Counted from the first letter of the stretch, positions 1-9,541 are shown. The stretch is 64,000 bases of DNA from Pseudomonas reactans (GCF_013385825.1 NZ_JACAPG010000011.1:233279-297278); one strand, 5' to 3'. Numbers and translations: made by a program. The notes: a model not told the origin generated them from the letters alone.

Positions 1-106
1 CGGGGCGCCTGAGATCAAAAGCCAGATCAAGAGCAAGATCAAGAGCGGCTCGCTTCGCATCGTGGTTGGTGTTGGGTGTGACGCAGTTCAACATGTGAAG
101 CGTCGG
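1..106. other. Left edge, no gene recognised
   Basis: No start-to-stop reading frame is recognisable here. The stretch holds three imperfect copies of an 11-base AGATCAAGAGC-like unit at about 12-47. It may be the tail of a neighbouring repeat or the 3' flank of the nuclease gene. Confidence 0.4.
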
Positions 107-1033
107 TCATAGGCGAATGTCTTCAGGCCCCTGTATCAGCGCTTCAATCCGCGTGCCGGTGGCGCGCTCTTCGTTGCTGAAACCGTCGTAGTCGGCCAGG
201 TTGCCGAAGCGCAGGCCGGTCAGGCGCTCGATCTGGATCACGCTGCGCTGGTAGGTCCTGAGCTGGCCGAACACCAGGTCGAGTTGGCCCAGTTCGCGGC
301 TCTGGTCAATCATGTAGGCACTCGCGCTAGGCTTGCCGTTGTCGCTGAGGTAGGCGACCACTTTCCAGAACGCCTTGGGGATCTGCACGCCTCGGTACAC
401 CCGGTCGTCGTCGGCGAACACCGGGCCGGTAAACACCGTGGCGCGGGCTTTCCAGCGTTGGGTGTTATCGAGGATGTAGTCTTCGAGCTCCAGCCAGGTC
501 TTCTGGTTGAACCCGCTCATCTGCGGCGAGCAGTTGGTGAAATGGAAGGTATCGAGGTTGGCGGTTTGCGCCTCGTCGCCCCAGTTGGGGTCTTGTCGGC
601 GGACCAGGTGGCCGCGATCCAGGCCATTGCTGGCATACAGCGCTTCGCCCACCTGCGCGTCGACGGGCAGGCGGCCGTCGTAGGCCCAGGTGTCGTTGCT
701 GCGAATGATCTCTACGTGCTGACCACCGTCGATGTTGACGCCCACGTACAGCGCCAGTCGCTTGGCGCGTGACATCGTGATCGAGAAGTGCGTGTAGTCC
801 AGGCGCTTCTGTGCGTCTCCCGACAAGGCTTCTTCAACCGTGGGCCAGGGCACCCCGAAGTTGCCGAGAAAGTCCTCGGCGTAGCCGCGTCGGTCCTTCA
901 AGTCTTTGGCGGAGGTGACGCGGGGTGTCGCGGCGCGCGCCTCCAGCAGCGTGGGGCTCGGTGCGATCAACGGGCGCAGGTCAGCGAGCCGGGGGCGGTA
1001 TGAAAGGTCGATTTTGGTTTTGCGTGCGGGCAT
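107..1033 (-). CDS. DNA/RNA non-specific endonuclease (NUC family)
   Basis: Non-specific nuclease of the Serratia nuclease/EndoG family (beta-beta-alpha-metal fold), which cleaves DNA and RNA with a metal ion. The family signature DRGHLVRR is present near residue 140, with the general-base His in DRGH. Further on, the segment around NLDTFHFTNCSPQ supplies the Asn-containing metal-binding helix and is followed by the usual FNQKTW. The start at 1033 has a strong AAGGAGGA site 6-7 nt upstream. No N-terminal signal peptide is evident: the N-terminus is basic and not hydrophobic, so the protein may be exported by a specialised system or act inside the cell. It is divergent from the adjacent protease gene. 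Length of 308 aa is normal for the family. Confidence 0.85.
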   Translation of the reverse strand: MPARKTKIDLSYRPRLADLRPLIAPSPTLLEARAATPRVTSAKDLKDRRGYAEDFLGNFGVPWPTVEEALSGDAQKRLDYTHFSITMSRAKRLALYVGVNIDGGQHVEIIRSNDTWAYDGRLPVDAQVGEALYASNGLDRGHLVRRQDPNWGDEAQTANLDTFHFTNCSPQMSGFNQKTWLELEDYILDNTQRWKARATVFTGPVFADDDRVYRGVQIPKAFWKVVAYLSDNGKPSASAYMIDQSRELGQLDLVFGQLRTYQRSVIQIERLTGLRFGNLADYDGFSNEERATGTRIEALIQGPEDIRL

Positions 1034-1147
1034 CGGTCAGTCCTCCTTGGATAAACACGACTGCAACATAGCTTAATGACAATTGATGATGCGCGTTAAC
1101 CCCGGGGGACTATCCTCAAACAGTCATTGCCGACAAGGAGCCAGCCG

Positions 1148-2209
1148 ATGTGTGATCGCCATGACCGTAACCCGATTTTCTGCCTGATCCCGCCCTACAT
1201 GCTCGACCAGATCGCGCGCAATGGTGATAAAGCGCAACGGGAGGTCGCGTTGCGCACCCGCGCCAAGGACACGACCTTTCGCTCGTTGCGCATGGTCGCC
1301 GAGCCTGCCAAAGGGCCGGCGCACATGGCCCTGGCCATGGGCGCGGATAAGCGCCGCTCGATCTACAGCGCCGAGGGCACCGACAGCCTGCCGGGCACGC
1401 TGGTGCGTGGTGAGGGACAACCCGCCAGCGGGGATGCCGCGGTGGACGAAGCCTACGATGGGTTGGGCGCTACCTTCGATTTTTTCGATCAGGTCTTCGA
1501 TCGTAACTCCATCGACGACGCCGGTATGGCGTTGGACGCCACGGTGCATTTTGGCCAGAACTACAACAATGCGTTCTGGAACTCGGCCCAGATGGTGTTT
1601 GGGGATGGGGATGCGCAATTGTTCAACCGCTTCACGGTGGCGCTCGACGTGATTGGTCATGAGTTGGCCCATGGCGTCACCGAGGATGAGGCCAAGCTGA
1701 TGTATTTCAATCAGTCCGGAGCACTGAATGAGTCGCTGTCGGACGTGTTCGGCTCATTGATCAAGCAATATGCCTTGAAGCAAAGCGCGCAAGACGCCGA
1801 TTGGTTGATCGGCAAAGGACTGTTCACCAAAAAGATCAAAGGCACCGCCCTGCGCTCGATGAAAGCCCCCGGCACGGCATTTGACGACAAACTGCTGGGC
1901 AAGGACCCTCAGCCGGGGCACATGGATGATTTTGTGCAGACCTACGAGGACAATGGCGGGGTGCATATCAACTCCGGCATTCCCAACCATGCGTTCTACC
2001 AGGTGGCGACCAAGCTCGGCGGTTTTGCCTGGGAGCGCGCCGGGCGTATCTGGTACGACGCGCTGCGGGATGCGCGGCTGCGGCCCAACTCGGGGTTCCT
2101 GCGCTTTGCGCGCATTACTTACGATGTTGCAGGCCGACTTTATGGCGCGAACAAGGATGAACAGAAGGCAGTCAAGGACGGTTGGAAGGCGGTCGGCATT
2201 TCTGTCTGA
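1148..2209 (+). CDS. Protealysin-like M4 (thermolysin family) metalloprotease
   Basis: Zinc metalloendopeptidase of the thermolysin family. The zinc-binding motif HELAH, followed by GVTE, is seen mid-protein. The second motif, with the third zinc ligand Glu, is NESLSD about 20 residues later, and the C-terminal GGVHINSGIPNHAFY block carries the catalytic-side His. There is no signal peptide. Instead the N-terminus has a short propeptide with the IPPYML segment typical of protealysin-type (PLN) proenzymes, so it probably matures autocatalytically and may act in or leave the cell by a non-Sec route. ATG at 1148 is chosen because AAGGAG lies 8 nt upstream; an in-frame TTG at 1127 lacks such a site. 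An inhibitor-like gene follows 14 nt downstream. Confidence 0.9.
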   Translation: MCDRHDRNPIFCLIPPYMLDQIARNGDKAQREVALRTRAKDTTFRSLRMVAEPAKGPAHMALAMGADKRRSIYSAEGTDSLPGTLVRGEGQPASGDAAVDEAYDGLGATFDFFDQVFDRNSIDDAGMALDATVHFGQNYNNAFWNSAQMVFGDGDAQLFNRFTVALDVIGHELAHGVTEDEAKLMYFNQSGALNESLSDVFGSLIKQYALKQSAQDADWLIGKGLFTKKIKGTALRSMKAPGTAFDDKLLGKDPQPGHMDDFVQTYEDNGGVHINSGIPNHAFYQVATKLGGFAWERAGRIWYDALRDARLRPNSGFLRFARITYDVAGRLYGANKDEQKAVKDGWKAVGISV

Positions 2210-2223
2210 TGTGAGGAACAGCC

Positions 2224-2529
2224 ATGCAAATTTCGATCAAGGAAAACGGCGGGCCCGGTTATTTTCCGGGCTTGGCCAAGCCACAGACGGTGGAGCTGGA
2301 TGCGCTGCCGGAGCAAGATCAGCAGGAACTGCGGCGGCTTGTCGAGGCATGCGACTTCTTTCAATTGCCGCAAAGCCATGCACCTGCGCCGGGTAAACCT
2401 GGGCAGGTGCATTACACCCTGACGGTGAAGGAAGACGAGCGCGAGCACACGGTTTGCGTGCTCGCGCCGGTGAAGTCGCAGGCGTTGGATGGGTTGGTGC
2501 AGTGTGTGCGGCGGCATGTGCGCTGTTGA
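2224..2529 (+). CDS. Emfourin-type protealysin inhibitor
   Basis: Small protein of 101 aa starting MQISIKENGG-PGYFPG and ending with a VLAPVKSQALDGLVQCV segment. It resembles emfourin, the family of small proteinaceous inhibitors of protealysin-like M4 peptidases known to be encoded next to their target. The N-terminal beta-strand plus GGxxG pattern and the E-L-D-x-L-P stretch are the features seen. It lies 14 nt after the M4 protease gene in the same direction with AGGAA before the ATG, so the two are almost certainly co-transcribed. Its likely role is to keep the cytoplasmic protease inactive. Identity is by pattern and context; no search was made. Confidence 0.75.
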   Translation: MQISIKENGGPGYFPGLAKPQTVELDALPEQDQQELRRLVEACDFFQLPQSHAPAPGKPGQVHYTLTVKEDEREHTVCVLAPVKSQALDGLVQCVRRHVRC

Positions 2530-2586
2530 GGCGGCCGCAGCCAACGGGAGCTAGCGCCCTCGCCACCGGTAAGCACCGGTTCAGGC

Positions 2587-3969
2587 TTACTTGCGATCCA
2601 GCCACACCGTCTGCGCGTTGCAGAACTCCCGCACACCGAAGTGGGACAGCTCGCGGCCGAAACCACTCTTCTTGATCCCGCCAAACGCCACCCGAGGGTC
2701 GGAAACGCTGAAGGCGTTGACGAAGATGCCGCCGGTTTCCAACTGGTTGGCGATGTCGCGCGCCTTGGCCGGGTCGGTGGTGAAGAGGCTCGCGGTGAGG
2801 CCGAACTCACTGTCATTCGCCAGGGCCACCGCATGGTCGGCGTCACGGGCGGTGATGATCGAGGCCACGGGACCGAACAGTTCCTGTTTGAACGACGTCA
2901 TCTGGTCGGTGACGCCTGCCAGCACGGTGGGTTCGTAGTAGTTGCCGGCCCCCGGCACTTTTTGACCGCCCAGCAGCAAGGTCGCGCCTTCTTCCAGGGT
3001 CGCCTGGACCTGGCCATGCAGCTCGTCGCGCAGGTCGAAACGTGCCATCGGGCCGATGTAGGTGGTGGCTGACGTCGGGTCGCCCATCACCAACGCACGG
3101 CTGGCCTCCAGGAATTTGGCGGTGAAGGCCTCCACTACGCCTTCCTCGATGATCAGGCGTTTGGCGGCGGCGCAGACTTGGCCGCTGTTCTGGAAACGAC
3201 CGATCAGCGCGGCTTGCACGGCGGCGTCGAGGTCGGCGTCGTTGAGCACGATGAACGGGTCCGAGCCGCCCAGTTCCAGCACGCATTTTTTCAGCGCCGC
3301 GCCAGCCTGGGAGCCAATGGCGATACCGGCGCGCACGCTGCCGGTAAGGGTAACGGCGGCGATGCGTGGGTCGGCGATGGCTTTGGACACGCCTTCGTTG
3401 GTCACGTTGACCACTTCAAACAGGCCTTCGGCGAAACCGGCCTGCTGGAACGCCCGCTGGATCAGATAGGCGCTGCCCATCACGTTCGGTGCGTGTTTGA
3501 GCACATAGGTGTTGCCGGCCAGCATCGTCGGCACGGCGCCGCGCAGCACTTGCCATACCGGGAAGTTCCACGGCATCACGGCGAAGATCGGGCCCAGTGG
3601 GCGGTATTCGATCTGCGCGCTGCCGTTGTCCACCAGGGTGGGTTCCGGGGCGAGCATGGCCGGGCCATGGGCGGCGTACCATTCGCTGAGTTGCGCGCAT
3701 TTTTCGATTTCGGCACGGGCCTGGGCGATGGGTTTGCCCATTTCCAGGGTGATCATCTGCGCCATGTCTTCGGCTTGTTCGCGCAGGGCGCTGGCCAGGC
3801 TCAGCAGCAACTCGGCGCGCTGGCTCACCGGCTGGCGGCGCCAGGCGCGGAAGGCGAGGGTGGAGCGGTCGAGGGCGGCGTCCAGTTGCTGCGCGGTTTC
3901 ATACGGATAGCTGCCGACCGTTTCGCCGTTGGCCGGGTTGATCGAGAGGGCGTGGGTAGTCGCGTTCAT
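2587..3969 (-). CDS. sad: NAD(P)+-dependent succinate semialdehyde dehydrogenase (Sad/YneI type)
   Basis: Aldehyde dehydrogenase superfamily enzyme of 460 aa that oxidises succinate semialdehyde to succinate at the end of GABA/putrescine degradation. Diagnostic segments seen are MPWNFPVWQ (NAD site region), ELGGSDPFIV with the general-base Glu, and SGQVCAAAKR with the catalytic Cys near residue 260. Overall it reads much closer to E. coli YneI/Sad than to GabD, including the IEYRPLGPI and KHAPNVMGSAYL blocks. It is divergent from a LysR gene that matches the regulator of sad in E. coli, which supports the assignment. Cytoplasmic, homotetrameric in the family. Confidence 0.88.
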   Translation of the reverse strand: MNATTHALSINPANGETVGSYPYETAQQLDAALDRSTLAFRAWRRQPVSQRAELLLSLASALREQAEDMAQMITLEMGKPIAQARAEIEKCAQLSEWYAAHGPAMLAPEPTLVDNGSAQIEYRPLGPIFAVMPWNFPVWQVLRGAVPTMLAGNTYVLKHAPNVMGSAYLIQRAFQQAGFAEGLFEVVNVTNEGVSKAIADPRIAAVTLTGSVRAGIAIGSQAGAALKKCVLELGGSDPFIVLNDADLDAAVQAALIGRFQNSGQVCAAAKRLIIEEGVVEAFTAKFLEASRALVMGDPTSATTYIGPMARFDLRDELHGQVQATLEEGATLLLGGQKVPGAGNYYEPTVLAGVTDQMTSFKQELFGPVASIITARDADHAVALANDSEFGLTASLFTTDPAKARDIANQLETGGIFVNAFSVSDPRVAFGGIKKSGFGRELSHFGVREFCNAQTVWLDRK

Positions 3970-4073
3970 GGCACCGTCCTGCTGAGTGAATTAAGTGGGG
4001 TTCAGCGTACGGGGCTATATCTTTTCTGGAAACTGAATAATATTAAGCAATACATTCACGATTGGAGAATGAT

Positions 4074-4952
4074 TTGGACCTGGTGCAACTGGAAATCTTC
4101 AAGGCCGTTGCCGAGCAAGGCAGCATCAGCGCCGCCGCGCAGTTGATTCATCGGGTGCCGTCGAACCTGACCACGCGCATCAAGCAACTGGAGCAGGACC
4201 TCGGTGTGGAGCTGTTCATCCGCGAGAAAAGCCGCCTGCGCCTGTCCCCGGCCGGGTGGAATTTCCTGGGTTATGCGCGGCGCATTCTCGACCTGGTACA
4301 GGAAGCCCGCGCAACCGTGGCGGGGGAGGAGCCCCAGGGCGCGTTTGCTCTGGGTTCGCTGGAGAGCACAGCGGCGGTGCGTATCCCGGCGCTGCTGGCG
4401 GCGTACAACCAGAAACACACCAAGGTCGAGCTGGACCTGAGTACCGGGCCTTCAGGCACCATGATCGAAGGCGTGTTGTCCGGGCGGCTGACGGCGGCGT
4501 TCGTCGACGGCCCGCTGTTGCACGCGACCCTGGAAGGCGTGGCGGTGTTCGAGGAAGAGATGGTGGTGATCGCGCCGCTGCATCATGCGCCGATCACCCG
4601 TGGGCAGGACGTGAACGGGGAGAGCATCTACACCTTTCGCTCCAACTGCTCGTACCGGCATCACCTGGAACGCTGGTTTGCACAGGACGGCGCGGTGCCG
4701 GGCAAGATCTTCGAGATCGAGTCCTACCACGGCATGCTCGCCTGCGTCAGCGCCGGCGCGGGCCTGGCGCTGATGCCGCGCAGCATGCTGGACAGCATGC
4801 CAGGGTCGACGGCGGTGAGCGTGTGGCCGCTGACGGACAATTTCCGGATCCTGCACACCTGGCTGATCTGGCGGCGGGGGACGGTGTCGCAGAGTTTGAA
4901 CAGTTTCGTGAAGTTGTTGGAGGAGCAGGGGGCGATTCGCGAGGTGGCGTGA
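4074..4952 (+). CDS. ptrR: LysR-family regulator, PtrR (YneJ)-like
   Basis: LysR-type transcription factor. An N-terminal winged helix-turn-helix (about residues 1-60, [17 protein letters not shown] and [13 protein letters not shown]) is followed by the periplasmic-binding-protein-like effector domain. E. coli PtrR (YneJ) is encoded beside sad and controls it; the same head-to-head arrangement here suggests the same role in putrescine/GABA catabolism. I start it at TTG 4074 (MDLVQLEIF) because GGAG sits 6 nt upstream; a TTG at 4062 would remove that spacing. The 104-bp shared intergenic region has an interrupted inverted repeat, TGAAT at about 4034 and ATTCA at about 4054, that may be its operator. 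Confidence 0.82.
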   Translation: MDLVQLEIFKAVAEQGSISAAAQLIHRVPSNLTTRIKQLEQDLGVELFIREKSRLRLSPAGWNFLGYARRILDLVQEARATVAGEEPQGAFALGSLESTAAVRIPALLAAYNQKHTKVELDLSTGPSGTMIEGVLSGRLTAAFVDGPLLHATLEGVAVFEEEMVVIAPLHHAPITRGQDVNGESIYTFRSNCSYRHHLERWFAQDGAVPGKIFEIESYHGMLACVSAGAGLALMPRSMLDSMPGSTAVSVWPLTDNFRILHTWLIWRRGTVSQSLNSFVKLLEEQGAIREVA

Positions 4953-5013
4953 CGGTGAATGGGAGATTCTGGGCTACGCTCGTCTGTGTGAACCTTGGCA
5001 AGCAGGGCGCGGC

Positions 5014-5580
5014 ATGCTTAAACCCGATGACTCGAAAATCGTTGAAACACCCACTGAAGATAGATTTTTGCTGCGCCCCATCGCTTGGGTGCCGCTGCTG
5101 TTTATATCGATTGTGGTGTACGGCGGCTTCAGCGAGGATTTTCTCAATCTGGCGTGGGCCGGCATTTTGGTGAGCAGTGCGGCTGACACGTTGCCGTCCA
5201 TTGAAACATGGGCCAGAAAGTCATTTTTTCCTGAGATTACACGGCTGATTTTTGTTTGGGCCTGGCTTTCTATTGCTTTCTACGCCGTGCTGATTGCAAG
5301 GTGGGTGCCTTATCGGGAAATGTTTTTTAAATCGTTGGTGGGCAGGCGGCGCCACCTTGCGATCTTGCCTGTGGTGACGATGATGGGGATTGGCGTGTTC
5401 TTGCTGACGGTGACGTTTCCGGAAGAACCCAATTGCACCCGCAAATGCATTTATGAGGCCCCCTGGATTCAGGTGCTTTATTCATCCGCCGGAGCATTTC
5501 TTACAGGTTACGGCCTGGCAATGTTGTATTGGTGGATCACTCACTTTTCCACCATTCACTTTGCCAGGGCAACGCGCTAG
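5014..5580 (+). CDS. Hypothetical four-helix membrane protein
   Basis: 188-aa protein with no recognised family. Four hydrophobic stretches are visible at about residues 19-39, 75-97, 113-133 and 150-172, so it is an inner-membrane protein. A CxxxC pair (NCTRKC) lies in the loop between helices 3 and 4, where it could form a disulfide if periplasmic. Ribosome binding is weak (CAGGGCGCGGC before ATG). Its stop overlaps the 3' end of the convergent small gene at 5577 by 4 bases. Base composition is slightly lower in GC than the neighbours. Its function is unknown. Confidence 0.6.
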   Translation: MLKPDDSKIVETPTEDRFLLRPIAWVPLLFISIVVYGGFSEDFLNLAWAGILVSSAADTLPSIETWARKSFFPEITRLIFVWAWLSIAFYAVLIARWVPYREMFFKSLVGRRRHLAILPVVTMMGIGVFLLTVTFPEEPNCTRKCIYEAPWIQVLYSSAGAFLTGYGLAMLYWWITHFSTIHFARATR

Positions 5581-5786
5581 CCGCCAAATTGCAGGGTGCC
5601 CATGGCCAGCTTGGCCATAAGTGCGGTCGCCCCCAATTGCACCAGCCACAGTGCCAGGCCGCCGAGGAACACTCCCAGTGCCACTTGCAGCACCAGGCTC
5701 TTCTGGCGCTTGGGTTGCGGTGTGCGTGGGGCGTAGTCATGCAGTTCGTCGCGGTCGGCGCGCAGGTCCAGGTCGTCGTTTCTCAT
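5577..5786 (-). CDS. Small single-pass membrane protein
   Basis: 69-aa protein with a charged N-terminal half (MRNDDLDLRADRDELHDY) and a hydrophobic C-terminal half that contains one long or two short transmembrane helices (VLQVALGVFLGGLALWLVQ and following). GTGAGA precedes the ATG by about 7 nt. It lies downstream of, and in the same direction as, the aminotransferase, but a strong terminator at 5842-5866 separates them. No function is recognised; small proteins of this layout are common hypotheticals in Pseudomonas. Confidence 0.6.
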   Translation of the reverse strand: MRNDDLDLRADRDELHDYAPRTPQPKRQKSLVLQVALGVFLGGLALWLVQLGATALMAKLAMGTLQFGG

Positions 5787-5837
5787 AGCATTCTCACAGC
5801 AAAGGGGCGGTCAAGGTTCAGTCTAGGGGCTGGAGAC

Positions 5838-5866
5838 AAAAAAGGGGAAGCCATCGGCTTCCCCTT
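5838..5866 (-). terminator. Rho-independent terminator of the aromatic aminotransferase gene
   Basis: An 11-bp perfect stem (5842-5852 with 5856-5866, AAGGGGAAGCC and its complement) has a 3-base loop. On the minus strand it is followed by a run of six T (complement of 5838-5843). It lies 21 nt beyond the aminotransferase stop. Confidence 0.9.
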
Positions 5867-5886
5867 ATGGTGCAACAGCTGCAGGT

Positions 5887-7083
5887 TTACAGCACCTGAA
5901 CGATTGCCTTTGTGACTGCGTCAATGTTCGACTGGTTCAACGCCGCCACACAGATACGGCCGGTATCCAGTGCGTAGATACCAAACTCGCTGCGCAGGCG
6001 GGTGACTTGCTCAACGGTCAGGCCGGAGTAGGAGAACATCCCACGCTGGCGGCCGACGAAGCTGAAGTCGTGGCCCGGAGCAGCCTTGGCCAGTTCGGCC
6101 ACCATCTGCTCGCGCATGCCACGGATGCGCAGGCGCATTTCGGCCAGTTCGGCTTCCCACTGGGCGCGCAGTTCTGGGTTGTTCAGTACCGCAGCAACGA
6201 TCGCCGCGCCGTGGGTCGGCGGGTTGGAGTAGTTGGTGCGGATCACGCGTTTGACCTGGGACAGGATGCGCGCGCTTTCTTCCTTGGAGTCGCCGACGAT
6301 GGACAGTGCGCCCACCCGTTCGCCGTACAGGGAGAACGACTTGGAGAACGAGCTGGAGACAAAGAAGGTCAGGCCCGATTCAGCGAACAGGCGCACGGCG
6401 GCGGCGTCTTCGTGGATGCCGTCGCCAAAGCCCTGGTAGGCCATGTCGAGGAACGGCACCAGGTTCTTGGCCTTGATCACGTCCAGCACGTTCTGCCAGT
6501 CGGCCGGGCTCAGGTCGACGCCGGTCGGGTTGTGGCAGCAAGCGTGCAGTACCACGATGGACTGGGGCGGCAGGGCGTTGAGGTCTTCGAGCAGGCCGGC
6601 ACGGTTCACGTCGTGGGTGGCGGCATCGTAGTAGCGGTAGTTCTGCACCGGGAAACCGGCGGTTTCGAACAGGGCGCGGTGGTTTTCCCAGCTCGGGTCG
6701 CTGATGGCGACGACGGCGTTTGGCAGCAGTTGCTTGAGGAAATCAGCACCCAGCTTCAGCGCGCCAGTACCGCCTACCGCTTGCACGGTGGTGACGCGGC
6801 CAGCGTTCAGCAGTGGCGATTCAGCGCCGAACAGCAGGGTTTGCACGGCCTTGTCGTAGGCCGCGATGCCGTCGATTGGCAAGTAGCCACGGGCGGCGTG
6901 TTGCGCCACGCGAATGGCTTCCGCTTCGGCAACGGCACGCAAGAGTGGAATCTTCCCCTCCTCGTTGCAGTAAACGCCCACGCCAAGGTTGACCTTGGTG
7001 GTTCGTGTATCGGCGTTGAATGCTTCGTTGAGGCCCAGGATTGGATCGCGTGGTGCCATTTCGACAGCGGAGAACAGGCTCAT
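5887..7083 (-). CDS. tyrB: Aromatic amino acid aminotransferase (TyrB/AspC family)
   Basis: PLP-dependent class I aminotransferase of 398 aa, transferring amino groups between tyrosine/phenylalanine (or aspartate) and 2-oxoglutarate. Visible features are the VNLGVGVYCNEEGKIPLL N-terminal block, the HACCHNPTGVD motif, and the PLP-lysine segment SSSFSKSFSLYGERVG. The arginine that binds the substrate carboxylate lies in the C-terminal GRICVAALN region. A longer frame reaches 7218, but the family start is MSLFSAVEMAPRDPI at 7083. It is divergent from uvrB across a 343-bp spacer and ends at a clear terminator. Confidence 0.9.
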   Translation of the reverse strand: MSLFSAVEMAPRDPILGLNEAFNADTRTTKVNLGVGVYCNEEGKIPLLRAVAEAEAIRVAQHAARGYLPIDGIAAYDKAVQTLLFGAESPLLNAGRVTTVQAVGGTGALKLGADFLKQLLPNAVVAISDPSWENHRALFETAGFPVQNYRYYDAATHDVNRAGLLEDLNALPPQSIVVLHACCHNPTGVDLSPADWQNVLDVIKAKNLVPFLDMAYQGFGDGIHEDAAAVRLFAESGLTFFVSSSFSKSFSLYGERVGALSIVGDSKEESARILSQVKRVIRTNYSNPPTHGAAIVAAVLNNPELRAQWEAELAEMRLRIRGMREQMVAELAKAAPGHDFSFVGRQRGMFSYSGLTVEQVTRLRSEFGIYALDTGRICVAALNQSNIDAVTKAIVQVL

Positions 7084-7426
7084 TTTTGCGGCAGCTCTAT
7101 GGGGGGTAGGAGGGACGTGTCGCGCTCCAGCCGAATGCACTAGAGCGGTGCACAAACGGGGAGTTAGTATAGAGACCCTCACCGCCTGAGGCGACAGCCG
7201 AAACGGCTTTTCGGCCAAGTTTTTCGGTTTATTTGCTGACCGTTAGTCTTATTGCAACATTGATCGGTCAGGGCGCGTAGGGCGATTGCCTTGAAACCCG
7301 TCACATTCGCCACCACTTCTACAGCTATCATGGTTTTTTCCTGCAACCTGCGATGATTTTTCGCGGGTTGCTGAGCTATTTCGTCCCTGGCGGTTTCGAG
7401 TCTGGGGTGACTTCACGAGGTACGTT
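7084..7426. promoter_or_regulatory. Divergent promoter region between the aminotransferase gene and uvrB
   Basis: No credible gene is found in this 343-base spacer; it must carry the promoters for the two divergent genes. uvrB is SOS-induced in many bacteria, but I could not find a convincing LexA box (CTG-N10-CAG) here by eye. Confidence 0.5.
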
Positions 7427-9442
7427 ATGTCGGATTTCCAGCTCGTCACCCGCTTTGAACCCGCCGGCGATCAACCGGAAGCCATTCGCCAGATGGTCGA
7501 AGGCATAGAAGCCGGACTGGCGCACCAGACCCTGCTCGGGGTGACCGGGTCGGGCAAGACCTTCAGCATCGCCAACGTGATCGCGCAGATCAATCGTCCC
7601 ACCCTGGTGCTGGCGCCGAACAAGACCCTGGCCGCGCAGCTGTACGGCGAGTTCAAGGCGTTCTTCCCGAACAACGCGGTGGAGTACTTCGTTTCCTACT
7701 ACGACTACTACCAGCCCGAAGCCTACGTGCCGTCCTCCGACACCTTTATCGAGAAGGATGCGTCGATCAACGACCACATCGAGCAGATGCGGCTGTCGGC
7801 GACCAAGGCCTTGCTGGAGCGCAAGGACGCGATCATCGTCACCACCGTGTCGTGCATCTACGGCCTGGGCAGCCCGGAAACCTATCTGAAGATGGTGCTG
7901 CACGTCGATCGCGGCGACAAACTCGACCAGCGCGAACTGCTGCGCCGCCTGACCAGCCTGCAATACACGCGCAACGACATGGACTTTGCCCGCGCCACCT
8001 TCCGCGTGCGCGGCGATGTGATCGACATCTATCCGGCAGAATCCGATCTGGAAGCGATCCGTATCGAGCTGTTCGACGATGAAGTCGAGAGCCTGTCGGC
8101 CTTCGACCCATTGACCGGCGAGGTGATCCGCAAGCTGCCGCGCTTCACCTTCTATCCGAAAAGCCACTACGTGACCCCGCGTGAAACCCTGATGGGCGCC
8201 ATTGAGGGCATCAAGGTCGAGTTGGCCGAGCGTCTGGAGTACCTGCGCTCCAACAACAAACTGGTGGAAGCCCAGCGCCTGGAGCAACGTACCCGTTTCG
8301 ACCTGGAGATGATCCTGGAGCTGGGTTACTGCAACGGCATCGAAAACTACTCGCGCTACCTGTCGGGCCGTGAATCCGGCGCGCCGCCGCCGACCCTGTA
8401 CGATTACCTGCCGCCTGATGCGCTGCTGGTGATCGATGAGTCCCACGTCAGCGTGCCGCAAGTGGGCGCGATGTATAAGGGCGACCGTTCGCGTAAAGAA
8501 ACCCTGGTGGAGTACGGTTTCCGCCTGCCGTCGGCCCTGGATAACCGGCCGATGCGCTTTGACGAGTGGGAAGCCATCAGCCCGCAGACCATCTTTGTGT
8601 CGGCGACGCCAGGCAACTATGAGGCCGAGCATGCTGGCCGCGTGATTGAGCAGCTGGTGCGCCCGACCGGCCTGGTGGACCCGGAAATCGAGATCCGCCC
8701 GGCGCTGACCCAGGTCGACGACTTGCTCTCGGAAATCACCAAGCGTGTGGCTCTGGAGGAGCGGGTGCTGGTCACCACGCTGACCAAGCGCATGTCCGAA
8801 GACTTGACCGACTACCTGGCCGACCACGGCGTGCGCGTGCGCTACCTGCACTCGGACATCGACACCGTGGAGCGCGTGGAGATCATCCGCGACCTGCGCC
8901 TGGGCACCTTTGATGTGCTGGTGGGGATCAACCTGCTGCGTGAAGGCCTGGACATGCCGGAAGTGTCGTTGGTAGCGATCCTTGACGCGGACAAGGAGGG
9001 CTTCCTGCGCTCCGAACGCTCGCTGATCCAGACCATTGGCCGTGCGGCACGCAACCTCAATGGCCGGGCGATTCTCTATGCGGACCGCATTACCGGCTCC
9101 ATGGAGCGGGCGATTGGCGAGACCCAGCGCCGTCGCGACAAGCAGATTGCGTTCAACCTGGAAAACGGCATCATCCCCAAAGGCGTGTTCAAGGACGTCG
9201 CCGACATCATGGAAGGCGCCACCGTGCCGGGCTCGCGCAGCAAGAAGCGCAAGGGCATGGCCAAGGCTGCCGAGGAAAGCGCCAAGTACGAGAACGAACT
9301 GCGCTCGCCGAGTGAGATCACCAAGCGCATCCGCCAGTTGGAAGAGAAGATGTACCAGTTGGCGCGGGACCTGGAGTTCGAGGCGGCGGCGCAGACGCGC
9401 GATGAGATCGGCAAGTTGCGCGAGCGCCTGCTGGCGGTCTAA
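7427..9442 (+). CDS. uvrB: Excinuclease ABC subunit B
   Basis: DNA helicase-like subunit of the UvrABC nucleotide excision repair complex; it receives damaged DNA from UvrA and positions UvrC for incision. Seen are Walker [15 protein letters not shown] near residue 40, the beta-hairpin region [12 protein letters not shown], Walker B VIDESH, the helicase motifs [12 protein letters not shown] and [26 protein letters not shown], and the C-terminal UVR motif (about 628-663) that contacts UvrC. The 671-aa length is standard. The next feature downstream is a REP inverted pair, then gltX. Confidence 0.97.
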   Translation: MSDFQLVTRFEPAGDQPEAIRQMVEGIEAGLAHQTLLGVTGSGKTFSIANVIAQINRPTLVLAPNKTLAAQLYGEFKAFFPNNAVEYFVSYYDYYQPEAYVPSSDTFIEKDASINDHIEQMRLSATKALLERKDAIIVTTVSCIYGLGSPETYLKMVLHVDRGDKLDQRELLRRLTSLQYTRNDMDFARATFRVRGDVIDIYPAESDLEAIRIELFDDEVESLSAFDPLTGEVIRKLPRFTFYPKSHYVTPRETLMGAIEGIKVELAERLEYLRSNNKLVEAQRLEQRTRFDLEMILELGYCNGIENYSRYLSGRESGAPPPTLYDYLPPDALLVIDESHVSVPQVGAMYKGDRSRKETLVEYGFRLPSALDNRPMRFDEWEAISPQTIFVSATPGNYEAEHAGRVIEQLVRPTGLVDPEIEIRPALTQVDDLLSEITKRVALEERVLVTTLTKRMSEDLTDYLADHGVRVRYLHSDIDTVERVEIIRDLRLGTFDVLVGINLLREGLDMPEVSLVAILDADKEGFLRSERSLIQTIGRAARNLNGRAILYADRITGSMERAIGETQRRRDKQIAFNLENGIIPKGVFKDVADIMEGATVPGSRSKKRKGMAKAAEESAKYENELRSPSEITKRIRQLEEKMYQLARDLEFEAAAQTRDEIGKLRERLLAV

Positions 9443-9453
9443 ACCTCTATCAC

Positions 9454-9541
9454 TGTAGGAGCGAGCTTGCTCGCGAAAAACCCGAGAACGCCGCGGGGCG
9501 CGTCATCGTTGACGAGCTTCGCGAGCAAGCTCGCTCCTACA
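9454..9541. repeat. Inverted REP pair (REPIN-like), TGTAGGAGCGAGC type
   Basis: Two oppositely oriented REP units (9454-9477 and 9518-9541), each TGTAGGAGCGAGCTTGCTCG-like with its own internal palindrome, flank an about 40-base centre. This is the head-to-head doublet common in intergenic regions of fluorescent pseudomonads. The uvrB-gltX spacer consists mostly of this element. Confidence 0.85.

Noticed and set aside
7250..7426. Possible LexA box before uvrB
   Set aside because: CTG/CAG half-sites occur, but none have the required 10-base spacing in the AT-rich pattern, so I did not annotate an SOS box.
7376..8851. Long minus-strand open frame inside uvrB
   Set aside because: It is a shadow of uvrB caused by high GC at third codon positions; the composition (Gln, His and Val-rich) is typical of such shadows.
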